Below are positions 1 to 8,735 of a DNA stretch of 64,000 nt, piece after piece. Under the pieces are notes generated by a model. The model did no database searches and was not told the origin of the DNA. It was given only the letters and a program-made list of their open reading frames with translations. Positions within the stretch are counted from its first letter, which is position 1, and each line of letters starts with the position of its first letter. The position numbers were made by a program, and so were the translations under genes. The DNA is from Rhodovulum sulfidophilum (GTDB lineage: Bacteria > Pseudomonadota > Alphaproteobacteria > Rhodobacterales > Rhodobacteraceae): the NCBI GenBank assembly GCA_003241785.1, contig QFPW01000003.1:179514-243513 (forward strand), given 5' to 3'.

Positions 1-405
1 CATCCGCTCGCCGGGCGGAGCACGGTCAGCTTCTCGGCCTGCCTCGACCATCCGCTGATCCTGGCCGAGCAGGGGCTTTCGGTGAACGCGCTGCTGCTTC
101 CGATCATGGCGCGCCTGCCGCGGCCGGTGCGGCCGGTCGTCACCTCGGGCTCGATCGAGCTGATGCGCGAGCTCGCCGAACGCGGGCTCGGCATCGCCTT
201 CCAGACCCGGATCGGCATCGAATCCCGGATCCGGGAGCGCCGCCTCGTCCATGTGCCGATCGACGCCGGCGGGCCGGTCTGGAGCGACCTCGGGATCTAC
301 GTCCGCGCGGGCCGCTCGCTGCCCGCGACGCTCGATCTCGTGCTCCAGGCGCTGGCCGAGGAGCTCGACCGCCGCGAGGCGATGGAGCGCGCCGAATACG
401 CCTGA
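1..405 (+). CDS. LysR-type transcriptional regulator, C-terminal part (5' end lies outside the window)
   Basis: The frame is open from the first base and ends in TGA at 403-405, so only the last 134 residues are present. They read as the effector-binding half of a LysR regulator: a run like HPLILAEQGLSV, then TSGSIELMRELAERGLGIAF, the typical strand-helix around the effector pocket hinge, and a C-terminal helix. The DNA-binding domain is missing because of the window edge, not because of damage. It lies 150 bp upstream of and on the same strand as the 2OG oxygenase operon, which it may control; that is inference from position only. Confidence 0.78.
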   Translation, partial: HPLAGRSTVSFSACLDHPLILAEQGLSVNALLLPIMARLPRPVRPVVTSGSIELMRELAERGLGIAFQTRIGIESRIRERRLVHVPIDAGGPVWSDLGIYVRAGRSLPATLDLVLQALAEELDRREAMERAEYA

Positions 406-448
406 CAGCGCCCGCCGCGCGGGAGCGATGCCGAAACGGCAGCGGCGT

Positions 449-464
449 GAGCAGAATTCTGTGC
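449..464. promoter_or_regulatory. palindromic site in the leader of the oxygenase/ABC/molybdenum hydroxylase operon
   Basis: The 150-bp gap 406-555 separates the regulator fragment from the operon. It contains a perfect 10-bp palindrome CAGAATTCTG (452-461) inside a longer imperfect one, in a comparatively A/T-rich patch. It could be an operator for the upstream LysR protein. No sigma-70 hexamers are convincing here, and I see no copy of the riboswitch-like boxes found at 9093 and 10386. Confidence 0.25.
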
Positions 465-555
465 TTTTGCGCTCGGAGGTTTCGGGGTTAGACCGCTGTC
501 ACCGGCCGCGAAGCGGCGCCGGCTCTCCCAGAACAACCAGAAAATGGAGCCCCTG

Positions 556-1542
556 ATGTCCGAAGTTTCCCTGCTCGACGCCGCGCGCGTCGACGCCGCC
601 GCGCTGCCGGTGATCGACGTGTCCGGCCTCTCTTCCTCCGATCCCGCCGACCGGGCGCGGGTGGGGGCGGCGCTGCGGGCGGCCTGCCTCGACAAGGGCT
701 TCTTCTACTGCGTCGGCCACGGCGTTCCCGCCGGTCTGATCGAGGCGGTCTTCGCCGAGACCCGCGCGCTCTTCGACCAGCCCGAGCCCGCGAAGCTCGC
801 CATCGAGAAGACGAAATCCTTCGCCAACCGCGGCTACGAGCGGCTGCGCGGCCAGACGCTCGAGGCGGGCGCGCCGGCCGATCTGAAGGAGGGCTTCTAC
901 ATCGGGACCGAGCTGCCGCTCGACGATCCGCGCGTCGCCGCGCGCCGGTTCAACCGCGGCCCGAACCTCTGGCCCGCCGACCTGCCGGGCTTCCGCCCGA
1001 CGATGGCCGCCTATTTCGCCGCGATGTCGGAGCTCGGCGCGCGGCTGATGCGCGGCATCGCGCTGTCGCTCGACCTGCCCGAGGAGCATTTCGCCGCCTT
1101 CAGCCGCGACCCGCTCGCGACGCTGCGCCTGCTGCACTATCCGCCGCAGCCCGAGGACGCGGCCGAGAACGAGAAGGGCGCCGGCGCGCATACCGATTTC
1201 GGCGGCCTGACCCTGCTGCTGCAGGACGAGGTCGGCGGGCTCCAGGTCTTCGACAACGCGCGCGGAGCCTGGATCCACGCCGATCCGGTGCCGGGCGCCT
1301 TCGTCGTCAACCTCGGCGACATGATCGCGCGCTGGACCAACGACCACTACCGCTCCACGCTGCACCGGGTGGTGAACGCCTCGGGCCGCGAGCGCTATTC
1401 AGTGCCGTTCTTTTTCACCGGCAACCCGGATCACGAAGTGTCGAGCCTGTTCCCGGACGAGGCGGCGAAATACCCGCCGACCACGGTCGAGGCGCATATC
1501 CGCTCGATGTACGACAAGACCTACGTCGTGGCGAAGGCGTGA
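556..1542 (+). CDS. 2-oxoglutarate/Fe(II)-dependent oxygenase, isopenicillin-N-synthase-like family
   Basis: A 328-aa non-haem iron oxygenase with an N-terminal DIOX_N-type region (PVIDVSGL near residue 20, GFFYCVGHGVP near 50) and a C-terminal jelly roll. The iron triad is visible as H212-x-D214 (GAHTDFGGLTLL) and H270 (STLHRVV); R280 and S282 (RYSVPFFF) form the usual 2-oxoglutarate clamp. ATG 556 is preferred over the in-frame ATG 544 because GGAG at 546-549 is correctly spaced. It is the first gene of a tightly overlapping operon with an ABC importer, a deaminase and a molybdenum hydroxylase. Relatives include thymine hydroxylase-like enzymes, so a substituted purine or pyrimidine is a reasonable substrate guess, not shown by sequence. 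A paralogue lies at 10453. Confidence 0.88.
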   Translation: MSEVSLLDAARVDAAALPVIDVSGLSSSDPADRARVGAALRAACLDKGFFYCVGHGVPAGLIEAVFAETRALFDQPEPAKLAIEKTKSFANRGYERLRGQTLEAGAPADLKEGFYIGTELPLDDPRVAARRFNRGPNLWPADLPGFRPTMAAYFAAMSELGARLMRGIALSLDLPEEHFAAFSRDPLATLRLLHYPPQPEDAAENEKGAGAHTDFGGLTLLLQDEVGGLQVFDNARGAWIHADPVPGAFVVNLGDMIARWTNDHYRSTLHRVVNASGRERYSVPFFFTGNPDHEVSSLFPDEAAKYPPTTVEAHIRSMYDKTYVVAKA

Positions 1543-2321
1543 GCCCGGTCGTCCTGATCCACGGCGCCTGGCAGGGCGCCTGGGCTTGGGAGGCGTTCCT
1601 CCCCTGGCTCACCCGCGCGGGCCATCGCGCGGAGGCGGTCGACCTGCCGGGCAACGGGACGGACGACACGCCGCCGGAGGCGGTGACGCTGGAAGGCTAT
1701 GTCGCGCATGTGGCCTCGGTGCTCGAGCGGCTCGGATCCGCGCATGTGATCGGCCATTCCGGCGGCGGCCTCGTCGCCTCGGCGGTGGCCGAGGCGGTGC
1801 CGGAGCGGGTGCGCTCGCTCACCTATGTCGCGGGGATGATGCTGCCCTCCGGCATGGCCTTCGCCGATCTCGTCGCCGAGATGCTGCCCCGGCACCCCGA
1901 GGCGGCCGGGATCGGGCCGCATCTCGTCTGGTCCGGGGACCGGCTCACCTCGCGGGTGCCGCGCGCCGCGGCGCTCGCCTGCTTCTTCGACGACTGCCCC
2001 CCGGCGGCCGCCGCGGAGGCGGCCGGCCGGCTCACGCCGCAGCCCGAGGGCGGCCGCGCGGTGCGCGCCACGCTGACCCCGGCGCGGTTCGGCACCGTGC
2101 CCCGGCTCTATGTCGAGGCCGGCGCCGATCATTCGGTCGCCCCCGCGTTGCAGCGCCGGATGCAGGCGCTGGTGCCGGGCGCCGAGCTCGCGGTGCTGCC
2201 GACCGGCCACGCGCCCCATCTCGCCGCGCCCCGGCTGCTCGCCGAGGCCGTGCTTCCCTTCCTCGCGGGCCAGGACGCCCGCGCCCTCTCGCTCTCAACC
2301 CAAGGAACCCCCGCCACATGA
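1539..2321 (+). CDS. alpha/beta hydrolase of the esterase/hydroxynitrile-lyase-like group
   Basis: A 260-aa single-domain alpha/beta hydrolase. HG at residues 8-9 gives the oxyanion hole, the nucleophile elbow is G-H-S74-G-G, D197 is the likely acid, and H224 (PTGHAPHL) the base. It starts with GTG overlapping the preceding TGA (GTGA), so it is translationally coupled to the 2OG oxygenase. Plant methylesterases and many bacterial amide/ester hydrolases share this short fold. In this operon it could hydrolyse an ester, amide or ring made or exposed by the oxygenase; the substrate cannot be read from sequence. The C-terminal tail after residue 245 is low-complexity. Confidence 0.85.
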   Translation: MSPVVLIHGAWQGAWAWEAFLPWLTRAGHRAEAVDLPGNGTDDTPPEAVTLEGYVAHVASVLERLGSAHVIGHSGGGLVASAVAEAVPERVRSLTYVAGMMLPSGMAFADLVAEMLPRHPEAAGIGPHLVWSGDRLTSRVPRAAALACFFDDCPPAAAAEAAGRLTPQPEGGRAVRATLTPARFGTVPRLYVEAGADHSVAPALQRRMQALVPGAELAVLPTGHAPHLAAPRLLAEAVLPFLAGQDARALSLSTQGTPAT

Positions 2322-3307
2322 CGTCTCGTCCGCTCCGGGCCTCCGCCTTCGGTCTCGCCTTCGCCCTCCTCGCCTCGACGGCGAGCGCGAACGAGCCGGT
2401 GACCTTCATGATCGACTGGCTGCCCGCGGGCGACAAGGCGGCGGCCTATCTCGGCGTGCAGTCCGGCATCTTCGCCGAGGCGGGCCTCGACGTGACGATC
2501 CAGTCGGGCCGCGGCTCCTCGGACGTGGTGACGAAGCTCGCGACCGGCGCCGCCGACATCGGCACCGGCGGCCTCGCCGCGCTCCTGCAGGCCAAGGCGG
2601 AGGGCGAGGTGCCGGTGACGGCGATCGCCTCGATCTACACGCTGCAGCCCGACGCGATCTTCACCACCGAGGGCGCGGGCATCGCCTCGCTCGGCGATCT
2701 CGTCGGCAAGAAGGTGGCCACCGCGACCTTCTCCTCCTCGAACGTGATCTGGCCGGTGCTGCTCGAGGCGAACGGCATCGACCCCGACGCCATCCAGCTC
2801 ATCAAGGCCGATCCGGGCGCGCTGGCGCCGATGCTCGCCACCGGCCAGGTCGACGCCACGATCAACTGGCTGACCGTCGCGCCCGTCTTCGAGGGCCCGC
2901 TCGGCGAGGCCGGCAAGACGCTCGTGACGCTGCCCTGGTCGGAGATGGGCGACGAGGGCTACGGCCTGTCGCTCTTCGCCTCGGACCGGATGATCGCCGA
3001 GAAGCCCGAGGTGGCGAAGAGCTTCGTCGCCGCCTACGAGAAGGCGCAGGACGCGGCGATCGCCGATCCGAAGGCCGCCGGCGAGGCGCTCGCCGCGATG
3101 GTGCCCGAGGTGAGCGCCGCCGACGCGGAGACCCAGTTCGCGGTCTCGATCCCGCTCATCATCAACGCGATCTCCGAGAAGGACGGCAAGGGCGTGTTCG
3201 AGCCCGGGCTGCTCGCCACGACCTGGGACTGGGTCGCCAGGGCGCAGGGCCTGCCCGCGGATGCGATCGATCCCGCCAAGGCCGTCGACGGCCAGTTCCT
3301 GCCCTGA
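2318..3307 (+). CDS. ABC transporter substrate-binding protein, NMT1/THI5-like
   Basis: A 329-aa periplasmic binding protein. An N-terminal signal peptide ends near residue 23 (STASA-N), followed by the family signature around residues 28-80: FMIDWLPAGDKAAAY and SGRGSSDVVTKLATG. ATG 2318 overlaps the preceding stop (ATGA), with AAGGAA at 2302-2307 as ribosome binding site. The ATPase and permease follow directly, giving a complete importer. NMT1-like proteins bind pyrimidine precursors, riboflavin and other small heterocycles; neighbouring purine enzymes suggest a purine base or derivative. A second, closely similar binding protein without its own membrane parts is encoded at 9349. Confidence 0.9.
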   Translation: MTSRPLRASAFGLAFALLASTASANEPVTFMIDWLPAGDKAAAYLGVQSGIFAEAGLDVTIQSGRGSSDVVTKLATGAADIGTGGLAALLQAKAEGEVPVTAIASIYTLQPDAIFTTEGAGIASLGDLVGKKVATATFSSSNVIWPVLLEANGIDPDAIQLIKADPGALAPMLATGQVDATINWLTVAPVFEGPLGEAGKTLVTLPWSEMGDEGYGLSLFASDRMIAEKPEVAKSFVAAYEKAQDAAIADPKAAGEALAAMVPEVSAADAETQFAVSIPLIINAISEKDGKGVFEPGLLATTWDWVARAQGLPADAIDPAKAVDGQFLP

Positions 3308-3336
3308 ACCGCCAGCGCCCCGGGGGACCCGCGACC

Positions 3337-4119
3337 ATGCCACCTCTCACCGACGCGATCCGCTTCCAGGCGGTCGGCCAGACCTTCCCGACCCGCGACG
3401 GCGGCACCGTGACCGCGCTCGAAGGGCTCGACTTCGCGGTGGCGCGGCACGAGTTCGTCGCGGTCCTCGGCCCCTCGGGCTGCGGCAAGTCCACCCTGCT
3501 CCGCCTCATCGCCGGGCTGATCCGCCCGACGGCGGGGCGGGTGCTGATCAACGACGACCCCGTCACCGAGCCCCGCGACGAGATCGGCATCGTCTTCCAG
3601 AAGCCGACGCTGTTGCCGTGGTTCAACGTGCTCGACAACGTGACCTTCCCGATGCGCCACAAGCTCGGCCTCGTCAGCCCCGAGCATGTCGAGCGGGCGC
3701 GCTACCTCCTGTCGCTCGTCGGGCTCGAGAACTTCGCCGAACGCTCGATCGACGAGCTCTCGGGCGGCATGCAGCAGCGCGTCGGCATCGCGCGCGCCCT
3801 GCTGCTCGACCCCGAGATCCTGCTGATGGACGAGCCGTTCTCGGCGCTCGACGCGCTCACCCGGGACGAGATGAGCTTCGAACTGCTGCGGATCTGGACC
3901 GAGCGGCCGAAGACCGTGCTCTTCATCACCCATTCGATCCCCGAGGCGATCCTGCTCGCCGACCGGATCATCGTCATGTCGGCGCGGCCCGGGCGGGTGT
4001 GCGAGGTGCTCGACGTCAGCCTGCCCCGCCCCCGTTCGATGTCCAGCCTCCAGGAGCCAGCCTTCCATGAGCTCGCCAACCACATCCGCGGCCAGCTTTT
4101 CAGCCGCCCCGCGGCCTGA
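3337..4119 (+). CDS. ABC transporter ATP-binding protein (nitrate/taurine/NMT1-type)
   Basis: A 260-aa ABC ATPase with Walker A GPSGCGKST at residues 45-53, Q-loop VFQKPTLLPW, signature LSGGMQQR from residue 141, Walker B LLMDEPFSALD (D165, E166) and H-loop FITHS. The FQKPTLLPW and SALDALTR segments are typical of ATPases paired with NMT1/TauA-type binding proteins. It sits 29 bp after the binding protein gene and overlaps the permease gene by 53 bp, so it energises this importer and probably also serves the orphan binding protein encoded at 9349. Confidence 0.93.
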   Translation: MPPLTDAIRFQAVGQTFPTRDGGTVTALEGLDFAVARHEFVAVLGPSGCGKSTLLRLIAGLIRPTAGRVLINDDPVTEPRDEIGIVFQKPTLLPWFNVLDNVTFPMRHKLGLVSPEHVERARYLLSLVGLENFAERSIDELSGGMQQRVGIARALLLDPEILLMDEPFSALDALTRDEMSFELLRIWTERPKTVLFITHSIPEAILLADRIIVMSARPGRVCEVLDVSLPRPRSMSSLQEPAFHELANHIRGQLFSRPAA

Positions 4120-4897
4120 CGTGCCGCGCCGCCTCCTGCGCCTCGCCGACCGCGCGGCCCCGGTCCTCGCCTGCGTCGGCGTCCTCGCGATCTGGGAGGC
4201 CGCCTGCCGCGGCTTCGCGATCCCGTCCTTCCTGCTCCCGGCGCCGAGCGCGATCGTCACCGCCTTCTTCGGCGTCTCGCCGGCGATCTGGGCCGGGCAT
4301 CTCTGGGCGACGCTCCGGGTCGCGCTGATGGGCTACGCGCTCGCGATCGTGGTCTCGATCCCGCTCGCGGTGGCGCTCGCCTCGTCGCGGCTCCTGTCGC
4401 GGACGCTCTATCCGATGCTGGTGGTGATCCAGTCGACGCCGATCGTCGCGGTCGCGCCGATCATCGTCGTGACGCTGGGCTCGGGCGACCTGCCGCGGGT
4501 GGTGATCACCTTCCTCATCACCTTCTTCCCGATCGTGGTCGCCTCGGTGACCGGGCTCCTGTCGGTGCCCGAGGAGCTCGTCGAGCTCTCGCGCTCGCTG
4601 CGCGCCGGCAAGCGCCGCGAGATCCTGCACATCCGCCTGCCGGTCGCGGTGCCCTACATCTTCTCGGCGTTGAAGATCTCGACCACGCTCGCGGTGATCG
4701 GCGCGGTGGTCGCGGAATTCGTCGCGGCGGAGAAGGGGCTGGGCTTCTTCATCGCCTTCTCGACCTCGTTCTTCAAGATCCCCCAGGCCTTCGCCGGGCT
4801 CGTGGTGCTCGTCTCGCTCAGCCTCGTCCTGTTCCGGCTCGTGGGCTGGGTCCAGACCCGCTACTTTCCCTGGTCGCTCCCGAAAGGAGAAAAATGA
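4067..4897 (+). CDS. ABC transporter permease (BPD_transp_1, TauC/SsuC-like)
   Basis: A 276-aa inner-membrane permease with about six hydrophobic segments and the cytoplasmic coupling loop around residues 165-205 (EELVELSRSLRAGKRR followed by LPVAVPYIFSALK). ATG 4067 lies inside the ATPase gene, but AGGAG at 4052-4056 supports it; GTG 4121 is a weaker alternative that would remove 18 residues. The gene ends in ATGA overlap with the deaminase. Together with the two upstream genes it makes a one-permease homodimeric importer. Confidence 0.92.
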   Translation: MSSPTTSAASFSAAPRPDVPRRLLRLADRAAPVLACVGVLAIWEAACRGFAIPSFLLPAPSAIVTAFFGVSPAIWAGHLWATLRVALMGYALAIVVSIPLAVALASSRLLSRTLYPMLVVIQSTPIVAVAPIIVVTLGSGDLPRVVITFLITFFPIVVASVTGLLSVPEELVELSRSLRAGKRREILHIRLPVAVPYIFSALKISTTLAVIGAVVAEFVAAEKGLGFFIAFSTSFFKIPQAFAGLVVLVSLSLVLFRLVGWVQTRYFPWSLPKGEK

Positions 4898-5400
4898 TGG
4901 CGCTCGACGACGCGCACTACCTCCGCCTGGCCTTCGCCGTCGCCCGCGCGGCGCGCGAGGGCGGCGACCATCCCTTCGGCGCGATCCTGGTCGGGCCGGA
5001 CGGCGCGGTGCTGATGGAGCAGGGCAACGGCTACACCGCCGAGGGCCGGGACATGACCGCCCATGCCGAGCGGCTGCTCACCACCCGCGCCTCGAAGGCC
5101 TATCGCCCGGATTTCCTGAAGGGCTGCACGCTCTACACCTCGGCCGAGCCCTGCGCGATGTGCGCCGGCGCGATGTACTGGGCCGGGATCGGCCGGGTCG
5201 TCTTCGGCCAGACCGAGGCCGATCTCAAGGCGCTGACCGGCGACCATCCGGAGAACCCGACCCTCGACCTGCCCTGCCGCGTCGTCTTCGCCGCCGGGCA
5301 GCGGGTGGTCGAGGTCGTCGGCCCGATGCTCGCCGACGAGGCCGCCGAGCTGCAGCGCGAATTCTGGGCGGCGCAACCCGTTCCCGATGCTGGACACTGA
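4894..5400 (+). CDS. nucleoside/base deaminase of the CMP/dCMP zinc family, guanine-deaminase-like
   Basis: A 168-aa cytidine-deaminase-fold enzyme. The zinc motif is complete: H57-A-E59 (TAHAERLL) and P-C87-A-M-C90 (SAEPCAMCAGAM). The early HPFGAILV segment is typical of the GuaD/TadA side of the family. A strong ribosome binding site (AAAGGAGA, 4883-4890) precedes ATG 4894, which overlaps the permease stop. Hydrolytic deamination of guanine would give xanthine, which fits the xanthine-dehydrogenase-type subunits encoded immediately downstream; cytosine or a modified base are alternatives. TadA is unlikely given the operon context. Confidence 0.85.
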   Translation: MMALDDAHYLRLAFAVARAAREGGDHPFGAILVGPDGAVLMEQGNGYTAEGRDMTAHAERLLTTRASKAYRPDFLKGCTLYTSAEPCAMCAGAMYWAGIGRVVFGQTEADLKALTGDHPENPTLDLPCRVVFAAGQRVVEVVGPMLADEAAELQREFWAAQPVPDAGH

Positions 5401-6076
5401 CTTCCACCGCCCGCGCGGCCCGGCCGAGGCCGAGGCGCTGCGGGCGGCGACGGGCGGCGCCTTCCTCGCCGGCGGCACCGCGCTGCAGCTCGGCTGGGAG
5501 GACCGCCGCGCGCCGGGCCCGCTCATCGACCTCGTCGGGCTCGACCTCGGCCCCGCGGTGACGCGGAGCGGGGAGGGGCTGCGCCTCTCCGCCGCGGCGA
5601 CGCTCGAGACGCTGCGCCGCGACGCGTGCCTCGGCGCGGCGCTGCCGGCGCTCGCCACGCTGCTCGACCGCGTCGCGGGGCTCGGCGTGCGCGCGCTCGC
5701 GACGCTCGGGGGCAACATCGGCTGGCGCGCGGGCGATCTCGTCCCGCCGCTGCTCGCGCTCGGCGCCTCGGTCGAGGGCGCGGACGGCGCGCGGGTTTCG
5801 CTCGAGGACTGGCTCGCCGGCCCGCCCGCGCTCATCACCGCCGTTCACGCGCCGATCGGCCCGCTCGCCTGCGAGAAGGTCGGGCGGCGCGAGGCCTTCA
5901 GCCCGGCGCTCGTGACCGTCGCGGTCAGCGGCGCGCGCGTCGCGATCGGCGGCGGTCCCGTGCCGCCCCGCCGCGTTACCGACCTCGCCGCGCTCGACCT
6001 GCCCTCCGACGCGGCCGCGAGCGGCGATCACCGCCGCGCCGTCGTCCTGAACCTTGTCCGGCATCTCTCCGCATGA
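5387..6076 (+). CDS. FAD-binding subunit of a xanthine dehydrogenase-family molybdenum hydroxylase (CoxM-like)
   Basis: A 229-aa protein with the two FAD-binding loops of the family: FLAGGTAL at residues 26-33 and TLGGNIG at 106-112. It is shorter than the common 270-290 aa form; the C-terminal CO_deh_flav_C domain is reduced to a short segment (VTVAVSGARVAIGG...). The start lies 14 bp inside the deaminase gene and the end overlaps the large subunit gene. It passes electrons from the 2Fe-2S subunit to an acceptor. The trimmed C-terminus is a real oddity of this complex. Confidence 0.88.
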   Translation: MLDTDFHRPRGPAEAEALRAATGGAFLAGGTALQLGWEDRRAPGPLIDLVGLDLGPAVTRSGEGLRLSAAATLETLRRDACLGAALPALATLLDRVAGLGVRALATLGGNIGWRAGDLVPPLLALGASVEGADGARVSLEDWLAGPPALITAVHAPIGPLACEKVGRREAFSPALVTVAVSGARVAIGGGPVPPRRVTDLAALDLPSDAAASGDHRRAVVLNLVRHLSA

Positions 6077-8292
6077 CCCTCGCCCAACCCGCGCCGCGCC
6101 CCGAGATCCTCGACAGGCTGGAGGCGCGGATCCGCTATCTCGGCGACACGGCCATGCCGGGCGCGCTGACCGGGCGGATCCTGCGTTCGCCCCATCCCCA
6201 TGCGCGGATCCTTCGGATCGACGCCGCGGCCGCCCGCGCGCTGCCCGGCGTGCGCGCGGTGGTGACCGCGGCGGACCTGCCGCCGGGCTTTCTCTACGGC
6301 ATCCGCAAGAAGGACCAGCCGGTCTTCGCCACCGACCGCGCGCGCTATCTCGGCGAGCCGGTCGCGGCCGTGGCGGCGGAAAGCGCCGAGGCCGCCGGGG
6401 CGGCGCTCCGCGCGATCGTGGTCGACTACGCGCCGCTGCCCCTCGTCACCGATCCCGAGGCGGCGCTGGCCGACGGGGCCTTCCCGATCCATGCCGGCGG
6501 CAACCTCTGCCACGCCGCGCGGTTCGAGCGCGGCGACGTGGCCGCGGCCTTCGCGACCGCCGCGCATGTCGTCGAGCACGGGCTCGTCACGCCGCGCCAG
6601 ATGCACGCGGCGCTGGAGCTCGAAGGCGGGGTCGCGGCGGTCGCGGACGGGCGGCTCACGGTCTGGTCGCCGTCGCAGCACCCGCACGGCGTGCGCGCGG
6701 TGATCGCGGGCGCGCTCGGCTGGCCCGAGGAGCGGATCACGGTCATAGGTTCGCCGATCGGCGGCAGCTACGGCGGCAAGGAGGATGTGCACGTCCAGCC
6801 GATCCTCGCCCTGCTCGCGGTCCGCGCCGGCGTCCCGGTGCGGCTGATCGTGAGCCGCGAGGAAAACGTCGCCGCCGGGGTGAAGCGGCACGTGTTCCGC
6901 GTCCGGATGCGCTCGGCCTGCGACGCGGACGGGCGGCTCGTCGCGCTCGAGATGGACGCGCTCGCCGATACCGGCGGATATGCGAGCCACGGGCCGGAGG
7001 TGCTCGACACCGCGCATGAATGCGCCCAGGGCCCCTATGCGATCCCGAACGTGCGGCTGGTCTCGCGGCTCGCCTATACCAATACCGGCAACGCCGGCGC
7101 CTTCCGCGGGTTCGGCGCCTTGCAGACCCAGGTGGCGATCGAGACGCAGATGGACCTGCTCGCCCGCGCGGCGGGCCTTTCCCCGGCCGAGATCCGGCGG
7201 CGCAATCTGCCCGGGGCGACCGCGCCCGGGCCGCTCGGCCAGCCGGTGCTGCCCCGGCCCGAGACCAAGGCGACGGCCGAGGCGCTCCTTCGCGCCGCCG
7301 CGCGGGCGCGGGTCCCGAGCGCCGGGCGCTGGCTGCGCGGCCGGGGCCTCTCGCTGGTCCAGAAGGGCGAGGGTTTCGCGCAGGGCGGCCCGAACGGCGC
7401 CGAGGCGCGGCTGGCGCTCTCGCCCGAGGGCCGGTTCGTCTTCCATTGCGGCGTGACCGAGATGGGGCAGGGGGCCGAGGCCGCCGCCCGCGCCGCGCTT
7501 GCCCGCGCGCTCGGCGTCGACGGCGCCGACGTCGCGCTGGCGCTCGGCGCGACCCGGGCCACGCCCGACGCCGGTCCCACCTCGGCCTCGCGCGGGACGC
7601 AGGTCCTGCTCCGCCTCGCCCGCGCCGGCGCGCCCCGGCTCGCCGAACGCGTGCTGGCGCGCGCGGCCGAGCGGCTCGGCCTGCCGGCGGCGGAGCTCGC
7701 GCTCGGCCCGGGCGGCGTCTACCGGGCGGGGGCGCGGGCGAACCAGCCCGCGCTGCCCTTCGCCGGGATCGGCGGCGTCGAGCCGGTCGAGACGGCGATC
7801 GGCGAGCTCGGCCAGCAGGGTCCGCGCGGGATCGAGGCGCATGCCGTGCTCACCACCTGCGCCGCGATCGCCGAGGTCGCGGTGGACCGGCTCACCGGCC
7901 GGGTCCGCGCCGAGCGGATCGAGGTCCTGCCCGCCTGCGGCCGCCCGCTGGTGCCCGATGCCTTCCGCGGCCAGGTCGAGGGCGGCGCCGCGATGGCGCT
8001 CGGCTTCGCGCTGCTCGAGGACCTGCCGGCCGAGGGGGGGCGCTATCTGCACCGCAACCTCGACGGCTATCTGGTGCCGACCATCGCCGACGTGCCGCCG
8101 GTCGAGGTCACGGCGATCGACGCGCTCGACGCCGACGACCCTATCGGCCTGCGCGGCATCGGCGAGATCGGCATGAACGCCGTCGGCCCCGCGATCGCCG
8201 CGGCGGTGCACGACGCGCTCGGGGCGGCGCCGGAGCGGCTGCCGGTGTCTCCGGAATGGGTGCTGCGGCGGCTGGCGGAGCTTGACGGATGA
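6073..8292 (+). CDS. molybdopterin-binding catalytic subunit of a xanthine dehydrogenase-family hydroxylase
   Basis: A 739-aa large subunit: N-terminal a/b hammerhead domain (about 15-120), then the two molybdopterin-binding domains. Visible landmarks are GGSYGGKEDVH near 235, the cofactor loop G342-A-F-R-G-F-G-A, MGQGAEAA near 463, and the C-terminal G-I-G-E698-I-G-M-N in which E698 matches the invariant catalytic glutamate. ATG 6073 overlaps the preceding TGA. The reaction class is hydroxylation of a heterocycle or aldehyde using water; xanthine/hypoxanthine is suggested by the deaminase and the riboswitch-like elements, but other heterocycles remain possible. It needs molybdenum cofactor, linking it to the molABC-type genes at 48-51 kb. 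Confidence 0.9.
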   Translation: MTLAQPAPRPEILDRLEARIRYLGDTAMPGALTGRILRSPHPHARILRIDAAAARALPGVRAVVTAADLPPGFLYGIRKKDQPVFATDRARYLGEPVAAVAAESAEAAGAALRAIVVDYAPLPLVTDPEAALADGAFPIHAGGNLCHAARFERGDVAAAFATAAHVVEHGLVTPRQMHAALELEGGVAAVADGRLTVWSPSQHPHGVRAVIAGALGWPEERITVIGSPIGGSYGGKEDVHVQPILALLAVRAGVPVRLIVSREENVAAGVKRHVFRVRMRSACDADGRLVALEMDALADTGGYASHGPEVLDTAHECAQGPYAIPNVRLVSRLAYTNTGNAGAFRGFGALQTQVAIETQMDLLARAAGLSPAEIRRRNLPGATAPGPLGQPVLPRPETKATAEALLRAAARARVPSAGRWLRGRGLSLVQKGEGFAQGGPNGAEARLALSPEGRFVFHCGVTEMGQGAEAAARAALARALGVDGADVALALGATRATPDAGPTSASRGTQVLLRLARAGAPRLAERVLARAAERLGLPAAELALGPGGVYRAGARANQPALPFAGIGGVEPVETAIGELGQQGPRGIEAHAVLTTCAAIAEVAVDRLTGRVRAERIEVLPACGRPLVPDAFRGQVEGGAAMALGFALLEDLPAEGGRYLHRNLDGYLVPTIADVPPVEVTAIDALDADDPIGLRGIGEIGMNAVGPAIAAAVHDALGAAPERLPVSPEWVLRRLAELDG

Positions 8293-8735
8293 AACTCGAC
8301 TTCACGCTCAATGGCGCTCCGGTCAGCGTCGAGGCCGCGCCCGACCGCCGGCTCCTCGCGATCCTGCGCGAGGATTTCGACCTGCTCGGCGCGCGCGAGG
8401 GCTGCGGGATCGGCCGCTGCGGCGCCTGCCTCGTGCTCCTCGACGGCGCGCCGGTCAACGCCTGCCTCGTGCTCGCCGCGCGGCTCGCGGGCCGCGCCGT
8501 GGTGACGGTGGAGGGCCTCGGCGCGGCCGCGGCGCCGGTCCGCGACGCGCTCGCCGCCGGGGGCGCGGTGCAATGCGGCTATTGCGCGCCGGGCCTCATG
8601 GTCGCGCTGAGCTGGCTCGCGCGCCAGCCCGCGGGCCTCGCGGAGGGCGAGGCGGTCACCGCCCTCGCGGGCCAGCTCTGCCGCTGCGGCGGCTACCGCG
8701 GCACCCTCCGCGCCCTCGCCGCGCTCCGCGCGTAG
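8289..8735 (+). CDS. 2Fe-2S subunit of the molybdenum hydroxylase (CoxS-like)
   Basis: A 148-aa iron-sulfur protein with all eight cluster cysteines: C39, C44, C47 and C59 for the plant-ferredoxin-type cluster (EGCGIGRCGAC), and C96, C99, C131 and C133 for the helical cluster (CGYC...CRCGGY). ATG 8289 overlaps the large-subunit stop by four bases. It relays electrons from the molybdenum centre to FAD. The gene order FAD, Mo, Fe-S is complete, so the three genes should encode a whole enzyme. Confidence 0.95.
   Translation: MKLDFTLNGAPVSVEAAPDRRLLAILREDFDLLGAREGCGIGRCGACLVLLDGAPVNACLVLAARLAGRAVVTVEGLGAAAAPVRDALAAGGAVQCGYCAPGLMVALSWLARQPAGLAEGEAVTALAGQLCRCGGYRGTLRALAALRA

Noticed and set aside
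406..555. A third NMT1-type riboswitch before the first oxygenase gene
   Set aside because: Neither the TAGAAGCG nor the GGACATTG box is present; the gap holds only a short palindrome.
3034..4260. Minus-strand frame opposite the ABC ATPase gene
   Set aside because: Shadow of the ATPase gene, whose Walker motifs are intact on the plus strand.
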